Positions 5,528-15,014 of a DNA stretch of 51,702 nucleotides are shown one piece after another (within the stretch, counting starts at the first letter, position 1; each line of letters begins with the position of its first letter). Source of the DNA: a virus. A program made the translations under genes and the position numbers. The notes beneath the pieces were generated by a model, which worked only from the letters and a program-made list of their open reading frames with translations, did no database searches and was not told where the DNA came from. The stretch covers positions 1-51,702 of the IMG/VR virus record IMGVR_UViG_3300029893_000236; one strand, 5' to 3'.

Positions 5528-6575
5528 TATTAAAAAGGTTCTTATTACTGGTTTTACCGGAATGGATGGCAGTGTTTTGGCTCAACAATTACTCCAAATG
5601 AATCCTGCCCCAAAAGTTTATGGATTGATTAGACGTTCTTCTAATCCTTCTTTAGATTTTATTGAAGAAATGGGTTTACAAGATGTGGAGTTAGTAGAGG
5701 GGGATTTGTGTGATAGTGGTAGTTTGCAGCATATCATTAAAAAACTGCGTCCCGATGAATTATACAATTTTGCTGCACAAAGTCATGTACATACATCTTT
5801 TGATCAACCAGAATATACTTTAGATATTACTGGTGGTGGTGTGGTTCGTCTTTTAGAACAAATACGATTAAATTCGCCAGACACAAAATTTTATCAGGCT
5901 GGTACTAGTGAATTATGGGGTGATGTACGGGGTAGAACGGTGCAAAATGAGTCTACTCCTTTTAATCCAATGTCACCGTATGCTGCGGCTAAGGCGTATA
6001 GTTTTCATATAACTAAATTATATCGTGAAGCATACGGTTTATTTACCTGTAATGGTATTCTCACAAATCACGAACATTATCGCAGATCTAAAACATTTGT
6101 TACTCGCAAGATTACTAATTGGGTAGCAAATTATATGTTGGATGATACTATTCCATCTTTAAAATTAGGTAATTTATATGCTAAGCGAGATTGGGGTTAT
6201 GCCGGTGATTTTTGTAAAGCGGCATATTTAATGTTACAACAAGATAAACCGGATGATTATGTAATTGGCACTGGTGTCGCTCGTAGTGTAAAAGATTTTT
6301 GTAATACCGCGTTTCATGTGGTTGATATTAATATTGAGTGGCATGGTAATGGAGTAGAAGAAAAGGCGTATGATACAGAAAGTGGTAAAGTAGTTATAGA
6401 AATTGATCCTAAATTTTATCGTCCCGCTGAAGTGAATTATTTATGTGCCGATTTTTCTAAAGCTAAACGAGTATTGGGGTGGTATCCTACTACAGAATTT
6501 GAGGTTTGGATTAAAGAAATGATAATGTTTGATGTTACTCGGAATTTAGAAACAATATCTGAGGATGAAATATAA
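5520..6575 (+). CDS. gmd: GDP-mannose 4,6-dehydratase
   Basis: This 351-aa extended short-chain dehydrogenase converts GDP-mannose to GDP-4-keto-6-deoxymannose, the first step towards GDP-fucose and related deoxysugars. It has the NADP-binding TGFTGMDGS loop (residues 10-18), the RRSS motif after strand beta2, a Thr/Ser-Glu pair in TSELWG, the catalytic YxxxK in SPYAAAKAYS (about 153-157), ILTNHE...FVTRKIT and AKRDWG, all diagnostic of Gmd. The ATG at 5520, with AGGA upstream, is preferred to the ATG at 5481, which would add 13 non-homologous residues. It lies far from the sugar cluster at 46-51 kb but probably works with the GT10 enzyme there. Confidence 0.93.
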   Translation: MSNIKKVLITGFTGMDGSVLAQQLLQMNPAPKVYGLIRRSSNPSLDFIEEMGLQDVELVEGDLCDSGSLQHIIKKLRPDELYNFAAQSHVHTSFDQPEYTLDITGGGVVRLLEQIRLNSPDTKFYQAGTSELWGDVRGRTVQNESTPFNPMSPYAAAKAYSFHITKLYREAYGLFTCNGILTNHEHYRRSKTFVTRKITNWVANYMLDDTIPSLKLGNLYAKRDWGYAGDFCKAAYLMLQQDKPDDYVIGTGVARSVKDFCNTAFHVVDINIEWHGNGVEEKAYDTESGKVVIEIDPKFYRPAEVNYLCADFSKAKRVLGWYPTTEFEVWIKEMIMFDVTRNLETISEDEI

Positions 6576-6982
6576 TGGAATATTATCCTATTTATTTACG
6601 GTGTCTTAATGTTTTGGAATCATCTTTATTAGATTATTATAATATAACTACAGATATATCTTTTAGTGAAATATGTGATAGAAGTATCGGATATCAATTT
6701 GTTAAGGATCATAGTATCTTTGATATTGAAATAAAAAATAATAAAATATATGCTTCTATGGGAGAAAGATTTGATCGATATAAAAAAGAAATTATAGAAA
6801 AAAATGATTTGTGGGAAGAATCATCGTCACCGTTTTATTATTGTACCTCGATAAAAACTGATTTGACTAGAAAATTATTAGATACTATAGGTTATGAGGA
6901 TTGTGATATTAAAATAACCGAAAAATGGGATGATAATCGGGAAAATGTAGAATATATTTATGAAATTCCTGCACTATTATGA
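6575..6982 (+). CDS. Hypothetical 135-aa protein
   Basis: The start overlaps the stop of gmd by one base (TAATG), and its TGA stop overlaps the ATG of the HNH gene, so it is translationally embedded in the operon. The protein is acidic and aromatic-rich with a mixed alpha/beta look. No motif is recognised and no function can be assigned. Confidence 0.6.
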   Translation: MEYYPIYLRCLNVLESSLLDYYNITTDISFSEICDRSIGYQFVKDHSIFDIEIKNNKIYASMGERFDRYKKEIIEKNDLWEESSSPFYYCTSIKTDLTRKLLDTIGYEDCDIKITEKWDDNRENVEYIYEIPALL

Positions 6983-7344
6983 TTATACCTAATTTAAAAC
7001 AAATTACTCAAAAACGTTTACGCCAATTGTCTCATGGTCGTGTATCTGAAAAAACTAACATTTGGCGGCAAACGGTATTAGCAAGAGATAATTATAAATG
7101 CCAATTTGGTAATTGCAATGAAAAAGATAATTTGCAAGTTCACCATATCAAAAAATATTCCCAATATATGCATTTAAGATATGATCCACTAAATGGTATT
7201 GCTTTATGTCCAAAGCACCATCAAATAGTAACGGGTCATGAAAAACGCTATGAAATTCAATTTATGAAAACGGCTCTAATTAATAATGCCCGATACAAAA
7301 ACCAGCAAAAACAAGAACAAGACAATCCTTCCAATTCTAGTTGA
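6979..7344 (+). CDS. HNH endonuclease
   Basis: This 121-aa protein has an HNH fold: a cysteine pair (CQFGNC), the metal-binding VHHIKKY, an N in the DPLNGIALC strand and a terminal CPKHHQ zinc/metal motif. These residues form the nicking or double-strand nuclease site of the family. HNH proteins encoded beside terminases often assist DNA cutting during packaging, and this one lies ~450 bases upstream of the large terminase. A free-standing homing nuclease is the alternative. It ends in TGA inside the next gene. Confidence 0.85.
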   Translation: MIIPNLKQITQKRLRQLSHGRVSEKTNIWRQTVLARDNYKCQFGNCNEKDNLQVHHIKKYSQYMHLRYDPLNGIALCPKHHQIVTGHEKRYEIQFMKTALINNARYKNQQKQEQDNPSNSS

Positions 7345-7792
7345 TACTAGGGAACAAAATCCTTTTAATTGGGAAAAATACGAAGGAATCAGAATTTATC
7401 AAGATACTTTAGAGGCTGCTGATTATACATTGGTTGGTCATGAATTTTATAATGAAGACGATTCTGTATTAGTTGAAAAAAAGAAGAATTGTTTGGAATT
7501 AGTAACCAACCTATGTAAAAAATGGGATCAATTTGAGAAAGAACTTGTGATTATGTCGCAATATAAACACAAGTGTATTGTAGTATGTGGGGAATATAAT
7601 TTTTGGGAAATTTATACTCAAAGAATGACTAAGGTACATCCTAATTTTGTTAATAAACGTTTGTCTGAGATATATTTAAATTATGGAGTGCCTACGTTAT
7701 TTTTGAAAAACCGTTCAACAGCAGAAGATTTTGTTTTCCGTATGTTTTGTCAAATATATAATAAACATTATTTAGAAAATACAGATGAATAA
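7286..7792 (+). CDS. ERCC4/XPF-type nuclease
   Basis: This 168-aa single-domain protein begins with the ERCC4 signature ILVDTREQNPF. An AADYTLVG strand carries the conserved Asp, and VLVEKKK stands for the ERK part of the family's ERKxxxD motif. The usual last Asp is not in register; the nearest acid is a Glu in LEL, so activity is not certain. Members cut branched or flap DNA in recombination and repair. The start overlaps the HNH gene by 59 bases, and no better ATG is available before the domain. Confidence 0.75.
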   Translation: MPDTKTSKNKNKTILPILVDTREQNPFNWEKYEGIRIYQDTLEAADYTLVGHEFYNEDDSVLVEKKKNCLELVTNLCKKWDQFEKELVIMSQYKHKCIVVCGEYNFWEIYTQRMTKVHPNFVNKRLSEIYLNYGVPTLFLKNRSTAEDFVFRMFCQIYNKHYLENTDE

Positions 7793-10700
7793 GAATATCA
7801 ATGTTTTAACAGAAATTAATAAAGCTTTTCGTGGTACTCCCGAGTACCAAACGATGCTTAGGCAGGCTTTAAAAAATACTGAAAATTTAGATGTTTTTTT
7901 AGATAGTTTGTGGATGGAGATTGGGGATGTTCGCAAATTAAAGTATGATAATAAATTATTATATCCTGAGTGGGACGATTATAATAAAATACCTGAAAAT
8001 ATAGTAAGATTATGTTTACGATCAGAATATTTACATTTTACTACAAAATATATTCTTAATTTAGACATATTACCATATCAAGCGGTTATTCTTGATACAT
8101 TCTGGCATAAACCTCTTCCATTGTTGGTGGGTAGTCGTGGTATGGCTAAATCATTTTTGTTGGCTGTATATTGTATATTGAGAGCATTATTAAGTCAAGG
8201 ATGCAATATTGCTATTGTTGGTGCTTCATTTCGACAATCAAAAGTAATTTATAATTATATCCAACAAATATATAACAACGCCCCTGTTTTACAAGATATT
8301 GTTCGTAACGAACCAAAAATTGGTTTAGATATGGCATCATGGTCGGTGGGGAATAGTAAAATTATTGCTTTACCTTTAGGAACTGGTGAGAAGATTCGTG
8401 GTCAACGTGCTAACGTGGTGATTGCAGACGAGATAGCCTGTTGTAGTTATAATACTTTAGTAGAAACAGATAGAGGTTTATTACGATTAGGAGAATGTAT
8501 TGAGAATGGACGAAGTGATTTCAAGATATTAAATCGGAAAGGTCAGTGGGAAAAACCCATGAGATATCATAAGACAGCATTGACCGATGTTTATAGAATT
8601 ACAACTGTTAATGGATATTCTTTTAAATGTTCTAAAATACACCAAGTGTTAACTACCAATGGATGGAAATTAGCTAAAGATTTAACCACAGACGATTATT
8701 TGATATATGATAATAAGTATATATTTCCTACAGACTATGTAATATACGAAAATATAGTTGTAGATGAAAAATTGGGATATTTAATTGGATTACTTATTTC
8801 TGAGGGCACTCTAACTAATAAAAATATGATATGTATTACTACTACAGATGAACGTTTAAAAAATTTTTTAATGGACGAATACAAAGATTTCAATATTAAA
8901 TGTTATATATCGACACCGAAATATGATAAGAGATTTGGAACTACGTGCAAAACTAAATATGATTTACGTATTCACTCTACTCGTTTACGTAATTGTTTAG
9001 AAAAATTAGGACTAAATAAAGTTACTTCTCATTATAAAACCACTCCTTGGTGTATATTAGAATCTCCTAAAAGTGTATTATTAGCTTATCTTAAAGGACT
9101 GTTTGAGGGAGATGGGTCTGCATTTAAAGTCAAGTGTCGTAATAAAATTAAATTTGCTGTATCTTACTATTCTGTTTCTGAACAGTTAGTAGATGAATTA
9201 CAAATTATACTTTTTAAATTAGATTTATTAAGTAATAAGGGGTCAAGGTATAGTAAATTAAGTGATAAAAAACAATGGATGTTGTGTTTACATGGAGAAA
9301 ATGCTGCTAAATTATATCATTTATTGAAAATAAGTAAATGGGATGAGGCATATCATAATTCTTATATATTTGAACGTAAAAAACGTATTGGTGTTACATA
9401 TTATAATGGTTTATATTATGCTAGGCCATATTATGAGGGTAAAGATAGATATTTGGGTAAATTTAATACTGAACATGAGGCTTTTGCTAAAGTAGATGAG
9501 TTTTGGTCTTCACACCAAAAGGGAATTAAGGTTAGTTCTGTATGTCTGTTGCCTATAAAAGAATGTTTATATGATTTTGAATTACCAGAATCCCAAAGTT
9601 GGTATGGCAATTGTTTCGTTCAACATAATTCCGTGAGTAAAGTAATTTTTGAAACAGTAGTGCGTGGGTTCGCTGCTGTTAAATCTCAGGGTGTTCATGG
9701 TAATGTTGTTGAAGAATACAAAAAAGACGTAGAAAAATTATATAATGAAATGTATAACGATGGGCCACGCACTCCTGATCTTGTGACTGAACTAGGTATT
9801 GATAATATTATGAAAAGTAACCAGATTATATTATCTGGTACTGCTTCCTATGAATTTAATCATTTTTATGAATATTGGTTAATGTATTCGGCTATAATAA
9901 AACATGGAGGGAATGTTAAATCTATTTATGAAGAATATGGTGACAAATTAAAATTTGATCGTCATGACAATATTGATGCCAATAATTATGCTGTAATTAG
10001 AATGCCATATGATGTTTTACCTCCTGGTTTAATGGACCCTGTTATTTTAACTCAAGGTAAAGCAACTATGGATAAACAAATATTCTTAATGGAATACGGA
10101 GCGGTATATTGTAAAGATTCAGAAGGATATTATTTAGCAAGTTGGTTAGAAAGAGCAACTTGTCCAATTAAAGATGATTCTAATGAATTAGTGATTAATT
10201 TTGGTCCAGCTTTGGTTGGTAATCCAGAAAAGGAATATATTGTAGGTATTGATCCGGGTTCAGAAGATGACAATTTTGCGGTGGCAGTGATTGAAAAAAA
10301 TACCAACTATAAAGCATTGCGTTATATGTGGACTACTAATCGTAAAGAATTTGAAAATTTGAGAAAGGATGAAAACCAACCCATTTCTTCTGATATTAAA
10401 GACTATCATACATTTTGTATTAAAATTCTTAGAGGAATCTTGCGAAGATTTAATTGTAAAATGTTTGTGTTAGATTCGGGGGGTGGAGGAGTATCTATTA
10501 GGGAGGGTTTGCGTGATCCAGATAAATTATTAGATGAAAACGATGATTTAATTTATGATATGGATGACGATGATGTAAAAGGGTTAAAAGGATTGCATAT
10601 TTTAAAGGTGGTAGAATTTTCAGATTATAAATGGCGTAGAGAAGCACATACAGGCTTAAGAAAAGATTTGTTAGAAATGAAAATTTTGTTTCCGAATTAC

Positions 10701-11156
10701 GATTTGGCTGAAGTTGCTTTATCCTCTTATAGAGATAGTAAAATGGGTAAGATTTATGATACTATTGAGGATGTACATTTAGAAATTTTACAATGTAAAC
10801 AAGAAACTGCTTTAATTAAGCGTACAGAAACCTCAACAGGACAAGAAAAGTGGGATGTACCTAAAATAGTTGGTTTGAATTCAGAAGAAGTTAAAAAACA
10901 ATTAAAAAAGGATCGGTTTACTGCTTTGATGCTTGCTAATTGGGGTTGGCGTTTTGTTGATCAAAATGATTATCCTGTATCAGTTGATTTTGTTGGGGGA
11001 GTAGCCCAAAATTATGGTAAAGATAAACAAAACTTATCTGGCCCAATGTATGTTGGAAAGGGTGCTGCTCGTATGAAAAACATTGGTCATGTGGGTGGTT
11101 TGGTGGGGGGTAGAGATTCACAACAATCGAACGGACACAGAAGAATTTTCTATTAA
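7785..11156 (+). CDS. Large terminase subunit interrupted by an intein
   Basis: The 1123-aa precursor comprises a 726-aa terminase and a 397-aa intein (residues 219-615). The ATPase half has Walker A GSRGMAKS (116-123) and Walker B VVIADE (211-216), which power DNA translocation at the portal. The nuclease half has the RNase H-like acidic strands VGIDPGSEDD (about residue 820) and MFVLDSGGGG, and a closing KKDRFTALMLANW helix. The intein sits just after the Walker B acid pair, so splicing is needed for function. The ATG overlaps the ERCC4 gene by 8 bases. The portal gene follows 43 bases downstream. Confidence 0.95.
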   Translation: MNKNINVLTEINKAFRGTPEYQTMLRQALKNTENLDVFLDSLWMEIGDVRKLKYDNKLLYPEWDDYNKIPENIVRLCLRSEYLHFTTKYILNLDILPYQAVILDTFWHKPLPLLVGSRGMAKSFLLAVYCILRALLSQGCNIAIVGASFRQSKVIYNYIQQIYNNAPVLQDIVRNEPKIGLDMASWSVGNSKIIALPLGTGEKIRGQRANVVIADEIACCSYNTLVETDRGLLRLGECIENGRSDFKILNRKGQWEKPMRYHKTALTDVYRITTVNGYSFKCSKIHQVLTTNGWKLAKDLTTDDYLIYDNKYIFPTDYVIYENIVVDEKLGYLIGLLISEGTLTNKNMICITTTDERLKNFLMDEYKDFNIKCYISTPKYDKRFGTTCKTKYDLRIHSTRLRNCLEKLGLNKVTSHYKTTPWCILESPKSVLLAYLKGLFEGDGSAFKVKCRNKIKFAVSYYSVSEQLVDELQIILFKLDLLSNKGSRYSKLSDKKQWMLCLHGENAAKLYHLLKISKWDEAYHNSYIFERKKRIGVTYYNGLYYARPYYEGKDRYLGKFNTEHEAFAKVDEFWSSHQKGIKVSSVCLLPIKECLYDFELPESQSWYGNCFVQHNSVSKVIFETVVRGFAAVKSQGVHGNVVEEYKKDVEKLYNEMYNDGPRTPDLVTELGIDNIMKSNQIILSGTASYEFNHFYEYWLMYSAIIKHGGNVKSIYEEYGDKLKFDRHDNIDANNYAVIRMPYDVLPPGLMDPVILTQGKATMDKQIFLMEYGAVYCKDSEGYYLASWLERATCPIKDDSNELVINFGPALVGNPEKEYIVGIDPGSEDDNFAVAVIEKNTNYKALRYMWTTNRKEFENLRKDENQPISSDIKDYHTFCIKILRGILRRFNCKMFVLDSGGGGVSIREGLRDPDKLLDENDDLIYDMDDDDVKGLKGLHILKVVEFSDYKWRREAHTGLRKDLLEMKILFPNYDLAEVALSSYRDSKMGKIYDTIEDVHLEILQCKQETALIKRTETSTGQEKWDVPKIVGLNSEEVKKQLKKDRFTALMLANWGWRFVDQNDYPVSVDFVGGVAQNYGKDKQNLSGPMYVGKGAARMKNIGHVGGLVGGRDSQQSNGHRRIFY
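8439..9629 (+). mobile_element. Intein with LAGLIDADG homing endonuclease
   Basis: The intein begins at Cys after DEIA (CCSYNTLVETDRGL, the Hint block A pattern) and ends in FVQHN, followed by Ser as +1 residue. His-Asn plus Ser is the canonical C-terminal splice junction. Two LAGLIDADG motifs are present, LGYLIGLLISEG (near residue 329) and LLAYLKGLFEGDG (near residue 435), so this is a full-length intein with a monomeric dodecapeptide homing endonuclease. Both key acids (E in SEG, D in GDG) are kept, so it is probably active. Insertion at the terminase Walker B site is a known type of intein target. Confidence 0.92.
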
Positions 11157-11199
11157 TTTAGTGTATAGTATTACAATGCTATTGTAATAGGATTATAAT
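11154..11199 (+). promoter_or_regulatory. Promoter-like element with operator hairpin before portal
   Basis: TAATTTAGTGTATA (11154-11167) is identical to 16651-16664, and its core recurs at 22939-22947, each time directly before a virion gene. It contains an extended -10 look (TGTATAGT). A perfect 8-bp inverted repeat ATTACAAT-GCT-ATTGTAAT follows at 11170-11188, then an AGGAT ribosome binding site before the portal ATG. The inverted repeat could be an operator or an mRNA 5' hairpin. Confidence 0.5.
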
Positions 11200-13269
11200 A
11201 TGACCGATCGAACAGCTTCGGATAAATTTGTAACCGCTTATCAATCTTTTCCTGATGGAATTAAAGATTCAGAAACGGGTTTTTATCACGCCGTAGGACA
11301 AATTAATAATCGTAAAGAAGCGGTAGGTTCGTTTTTTAGTGATTCAGATAAGGGAACTAAGGTTCGTTCTCCTTATGATAGAAGTGTTTATGAATATTTT
11401 CGTCCTAACGAAAGAATTCCTACCGGAAATTCCCAAAAGGAATTACAAAATATTATGCGATTATGCCGACACGCTTATGATAGTGTAGGTGTTGTTCGTT
11501 CAGTAGTAGATTTAATGAGTGAATTTGCTGCTGAAGGTGTTCAAATTGTTCATGAAGATGAAATTCCCAATACGTTTTATCAAAACTGGGCTAAAAAAGT
11601 TAATTTAGCTGATCGAGCTGAGCGTTTTGCTAATTGGTTATATAAAACTGGTAATGTAGTTGTTAGACGAAACGTGGGTATTTTAGATGGTGAAAGTTTA
11701 AATAAACTACGTCAAATAAAAGATTTTTCTATCGTTCATTCTGCTACGGTAGAAATTCCTATTTCATATATATTTTATGATCCCTCTCGGGTTGATTTGG
11801 TGGGAGAAAAGTTAGCTACATTTTCAGAAGAAAAAAGATATGCGTTATCGGTACCTTTGTCTAATTTTGAAGATATTCATACTAGAAATCCCAAAATTAG
11901 GGATTTAATTATGCAAAACGTACCAGATGAAATTAAGAAACTATTTGATAAAAAGAATTTTACTAACAACCAAATGTATGGTGTTAGTATTTTATTACCA
12001 TCAGATAAAATTTTTGTTGGTTATTATAAAAAGGACGATGATGAGATTTGGGCAAGATCATTTATTTATGCTATTTTGGGGGATATATTTTATAATAATA
12101 AACTTAAAACCGCTAAAACAGCGGGATTAGATGGTTTAATTAATGTAGTGCGTTTATGGAAATTGGGCGATCATACAATGGAACTTTTACCATCACCAGT
12201 AGCGGGAAGTAAGTTAGCGGGTATTTTGGAACAAAATGTAGGTGGTGGTTCGGTAGATATTATTTGGGATAGTGCTATTAAATTAGAAGAATTTTATCCA
12301 CCAATTGATAAAATTATTGGGGTTCAAGAAAATTATCAATCCATATTATTAGGTTTGGGTGTTCCAGAAAATCTAATTGGTGGTTTAAATAAACAATCTG
12401 CTGCTGGTAATACCACTGTTGGATTAAAAAATCTTATTAAAAGAATCGAGGCTGGTCGTCGTGTTATTAAAGAATGGTTAGAAAAGGAAATTGATATTAT
12501 TCATAATCAGATGGGTTTTCGCAAACGACCTGAAATTCGATTTACACATTCTGATTTACATGATGAGCGTGTTTATTATAATTTGTTGTTACAATTAGTA
12601 GATCGTAATATTTTACCCGATGAACGTATACTAGAATTATTGGATGAAATCCCAGACTTTGAATTATCTAGAGTACGACAACAAGAAATAGAGCGTAAAA
12701 CTGGTGATAGGCCACCTAAAGCGGGTACATTTAATAATCCACAAATCGAAACACAACATAAACACGAAATTAAATTAAGAAAAATACAACAAGAATCTAC
12801 TAATAGCAATAATGAAACAAAACGTAAATTGGAAGAAAGAAAGTCACCAAATGGGCGTCCACCAGGTTCAAAAGATAGTCAACCTAGAACTCGCGGACCA
12901 AATAAAGTAGAAGTGCCTATGGGTAAGTTAGTCATTGAGGCTAATAATATTTATAATATTATTGATAAATTTGTGACCGATTTAATGTTAAATTATTGGT
13001 CAGTCGGCTCGGTTCGAGAACTAACTAAAGAACGAAAAACGGAATTAGAATTATATAAAAATCAATTATTTATACAATGCGTACCTTTTCAAGAAGTTAC
13101 ACAAGATAAAATAAAAGAATATTTTGACAATATGGACAAAGATTTATATCAAAATTTTGATGAAGAATATAAAATTTTACTTTCGGAAGCTAGTGTAGAG
13201 GGTATAATTTCTTTAGAAGACCGTAAAATGTTGAAATTAATTGCTTATAGTCGTGTTTGGGGAGATTAA
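11200..13269 (+). CDS. Portal protein
   Basis: This 689-aa protein, directly after terminase, has the portal pattern near residues 95-170: RHAYDSVGVVRSVVDLMSEF, then NWAKKVNL and a WLYKTGNVVVRR strand. A long helical stem with IGVQENYQSILLGLGVPENL follows. It forms the ring at one capsid vertex through which the terminase pumps DNA. The last ~200 residues are charged and partly low-complexity (ERKSPNGRPPGSKDSQPRTR), probably a flexible crown. The ATG has AGGAT upstream. Confidence 0.88.
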   Translation: MTDRTASDKFVTAYQSFPDGIKDSETGFYHAVGQINNRKEAVGSFFSDSDKGTKVRSPYDRSVYEYFRPNERIPTGNSQKELQNIMRLCRHAYDSVGVVRSVVDLMSEFAAEGVQIVHEDEIPNTFYQNWAKKVNLADRAERFANWLYKTGNVVVRRNVGILDGESLNKLRQIKDFSIVHSATVEIPISYIFYDPSRVDLVGEKLATFSEEKRYALSVPLSNFEDIHTRNPKIRDLIMQNVPDEIKKLFDKKNFTNNQMYGVSILLPSDKIFVGYYKKDDDEIWARSFIYAILGDIFYNNKLKTAKTAGLDGLINVVRLWKLGDHTMELLPSPVAGSKLAGILEQNVGGGSVDIIWDSAIKLEEFYPPIDKIIGVQENYQSILLGLGVPENLIGGLNKQSAAGNTTVGLKNLIKRIEAGRRVIKEWLEKEIDIIHNQMGFRKRPEIRFTHSDLHDERVYYNLLLQLVDRNILPDERILELLDEIPDFELSRVRQQEIERKTGDRPPKAGTFNNPQIETQHKHEIKLRKIQQESTNSNNETKRKLEERKSPNGRPPGSKDSQPRTRGPNKVEVPMGKLVIEANNIYNIIDKFVTDLMLNYWSVGSVRELTKERKTELELYKNQLFIQCVPFQEVTQDKIKEYFDNMDKDLYQNFDEEYKILLSEASVEGIISLEDRKMLKLIAYSRVWGD

Positions 13270-13276
13270 GTGTATT

Positions 13277-14200
13277 ATGAAAATTTATGATAACGAAATT
13301 AAAGCCGGACTACAAAACATTTTAAGTTCTAAAAATTCTATAGAGGTCTGTGCTAGTTTGAAATTCCCGACTGAGATAGAAAATAAGATTGTAGAGGCAG
13401 GACATAAATATTTTAAATACGATAGTGACAAAGAATATATTAAAGAATGGTTGTCCATAGATTTAATGAAAATTTACTGTATTCTTGTTTCAACTAATTG
13501 GAACAAAAATGACGATGTTTTTAGCGTAGAAGAAACATATAAAGCATACCAAACACCCCTATACAAACCAGTTAATTTAAATCATGCCGGTAGAGAAACT
13601 ACGAAAAATACTATTTTAGGTGTTATTAATAACTGTTTTTTAATGGATAAGGATTATAATGATATTTATCTTGATAAAAAGGATATGCCGGATTTTTTTC
13701 ATCTAGGGGTTGGGGCATTTCTTTGGGAGGCTTATTTTCCAAAAATAATAAAAGAAATTAAAGAAAAAATTCAGGATGATAAAATATTTGTTTCTATGGA
13801 ATGTATTTTTGCTGATTTCGGATATGCTTTACGTAAAGATGTAGATTCGCCCATACAATTTTTACCTAGAAACGATGTTACATCCAAATTAACTTCTAAT
13901 TTACGTGCTTATGGTGGTAAAGGTAGAGTTAAAATTGATGGGGAGCAATATTTAATTGGTCGATGGTTAAAAGATTTTGTTTTTTCGGGTATGGGAATAG
14001 TAGAAACTCCTGCTAACCCCGAATCTATTATTTTTACTGATTTCCTTTCTCATACCGATGATACTCTACCCGATAAATTTAAGAAGATAGATGAGGCTAG
14101 TATTGGTGAATTTGATGGAAACTGTAATAAAAATTTAGAAAATGGTGTATTATCTTATAGTTTAGATGAAATAGGGTTATGGGATACTAATCATGTCTAA
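13277..14200 (+). CDS. Prohead protease
   Basis: This 307-aa protein shows the capsid-maturation serine protease pattern: the catalytic His in NLNHAG (H103), Ser in FVSMEC (S173) and the typical C-terminal MGIVETPANPES segment that ends the protease fold. It would cleave scaffold and capsid precursors inside the prohead. The ATG at 13277 is chosen; upstream TTG/GTG codons would read into the portal's end and into GGGGAG, which more likely is the ribosome binding site. It overlaps the scaffold gene by 8 bases. Confidence 0.85.
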   Translation: MKIYDNEIKAGLQNILSSKNSIEVCASLKFPTEIENKIVEAGHKYFKYDSDKEYIKEWLSIDLMKIYCILVSTNWNKNDDVFSVEETYKAYQTPLYKPVNLNHAGRETTKNTILGVINNCFLMDKDYNDIYLDKKDMPDFFHLGVGAFLWEAYFPKIIKEIKEKIQDDKIFVSMECIFADFGYALRKDVDSPIQFLPRNDVTSKLTSNLRAYGGKGRVKIDGEQYLIGRWLKDFVFSGMGIVETPANPESIIFTDFLSHTDDTLPDKFKKIDEASIGEFDGNCNKNLENGVLSYSLDEIGLWDTNHV

Positions 14201-14975
14201 ATATGTCAAATGGGCGGTAACTGGTGGTTCGGTAGTTGGTGAAGTAATTGGTCAACCTAAAGATGGTAATGTTAAGATTGCCCTACCTACTGGTCAAGAA
14301 CTAACCAAGACTGAAGCTGAAGTAGATTATATTGATGAAAATGTGTATCAGGCCCATATTAAGAATCTAGTTAACACATTAAAAACTAAAGCCAATATCA
14401 AAGAAGGTGATACTATGACTGATACTAAAGCCGACAATTTTGAACAAAAAATAACCGAACTACAAGCCGAAATTAATAAATTAACTGAGGCTAATAAAGA
14501 ATTAGTAGAAGCTAATGAACAATATAAAAAAGATGTTGAAAAGATGAAGGAAAAGGATAAGGAATTAGAAACTACTAAAGCTGAATTAGTTAAAGTGAAG
14601 CAAAGTATATTAGGTGAGCGTCGGTTTAACGAATTAGTACAGCTTAAAGCTAATGAAGCCATTGACAAAGATGAAAATAAGGCTAAAGAAGCCCTAGGTA
14701 GTATGTCGGATACTGAATTTGCTCGTATTGTTTCTGTAGCACAAGTTATACGTAAATCTACTGAAGTTACTTCTACCTCAGAAACTAAATCTACTGATGT
14801 AACCGAAAGTGATAAGAAAAAGTCGTCTGAAGCGATTACTGATGCTTTAGCATCTGCTAAAACTAAGGAAGATGATCTAGTAATAGATAGTACTGTTACT
14901 ACTCAATCAGATAAACCAACAGCCTTTGCTCAAGCAATGCACGAATTATGGTCTGATAATGATAAAAAGGACTAA
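14193..14975 (+). CDS. Scaffold protein with N-terminal SH3/Tudor-like domain
   Basis: This 260-aa protein has a beta-rich first ~50 residues (VKWAVTGGSVVGEVIGQ...VKIALPTGQ), reminiscent of small Tudor/SH3 barrels. Then come a long coiled coil (about 85-150) and an acidic, Thr/Ser-rich tail. Coiled-coil charged proteins between protease and capsid genes are scaffolds, assembled in the prohead and removed by the protease. An internal ATG at 14415 (M75), with GAAGGTG 5 bases upstream, could start a 186-aa scaffold without the N-terminal domain. Confidence 0.75.
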   Translation: MSKYVKWAVTGGSVVGEVIGQPKDGNVKIALPTGQELTKTEAEVDYIDENVYQAHIKNLVNTLKTKANIKEGDTMTDTKADNFEQKITELQAEINKLTEANKELVEANEQYKKDVEKMKEKDKELETTKAELVKVKQSILGERRFNELVQLKANEAIDKDENKAKEALGSMSDTEFARIVSVAQVIRKSTEVTSTSETKSTDVTESDKKKSSEAITDALASAKTKEDDLVIDSTVTTQSDKPTAFAQAMHELWSDNDKKD

Positions 14976-14982
14976 TTTTGGG

Positions 14983-14990
14983 TATAAATA
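14983..14990 (+). promoter_or_regulatory. TATAAATA box before decoration protein
   Basis: TATAAATA, the T4 late-promoter consensus, occurs 25 bases before the ATG of the decoration gene. A sigma-like protein is encoded at 4150, which makes a late promoter plausible. In DNA this AT-rich one such 8-mer is weak evidence. Confidence 0.25.
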
Positions 14991-15014
14991 AGTTATACAA
15001 CGGAGATTTTACTT

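Noticed and set aside
7785-11156. Terminase as a fused two-gene product or group I intron
   Set aside because: The inserted segment is in frame, translated throughout, and has Hint and LAGLIDADG blocks with intein splice residues, so it is an intein.
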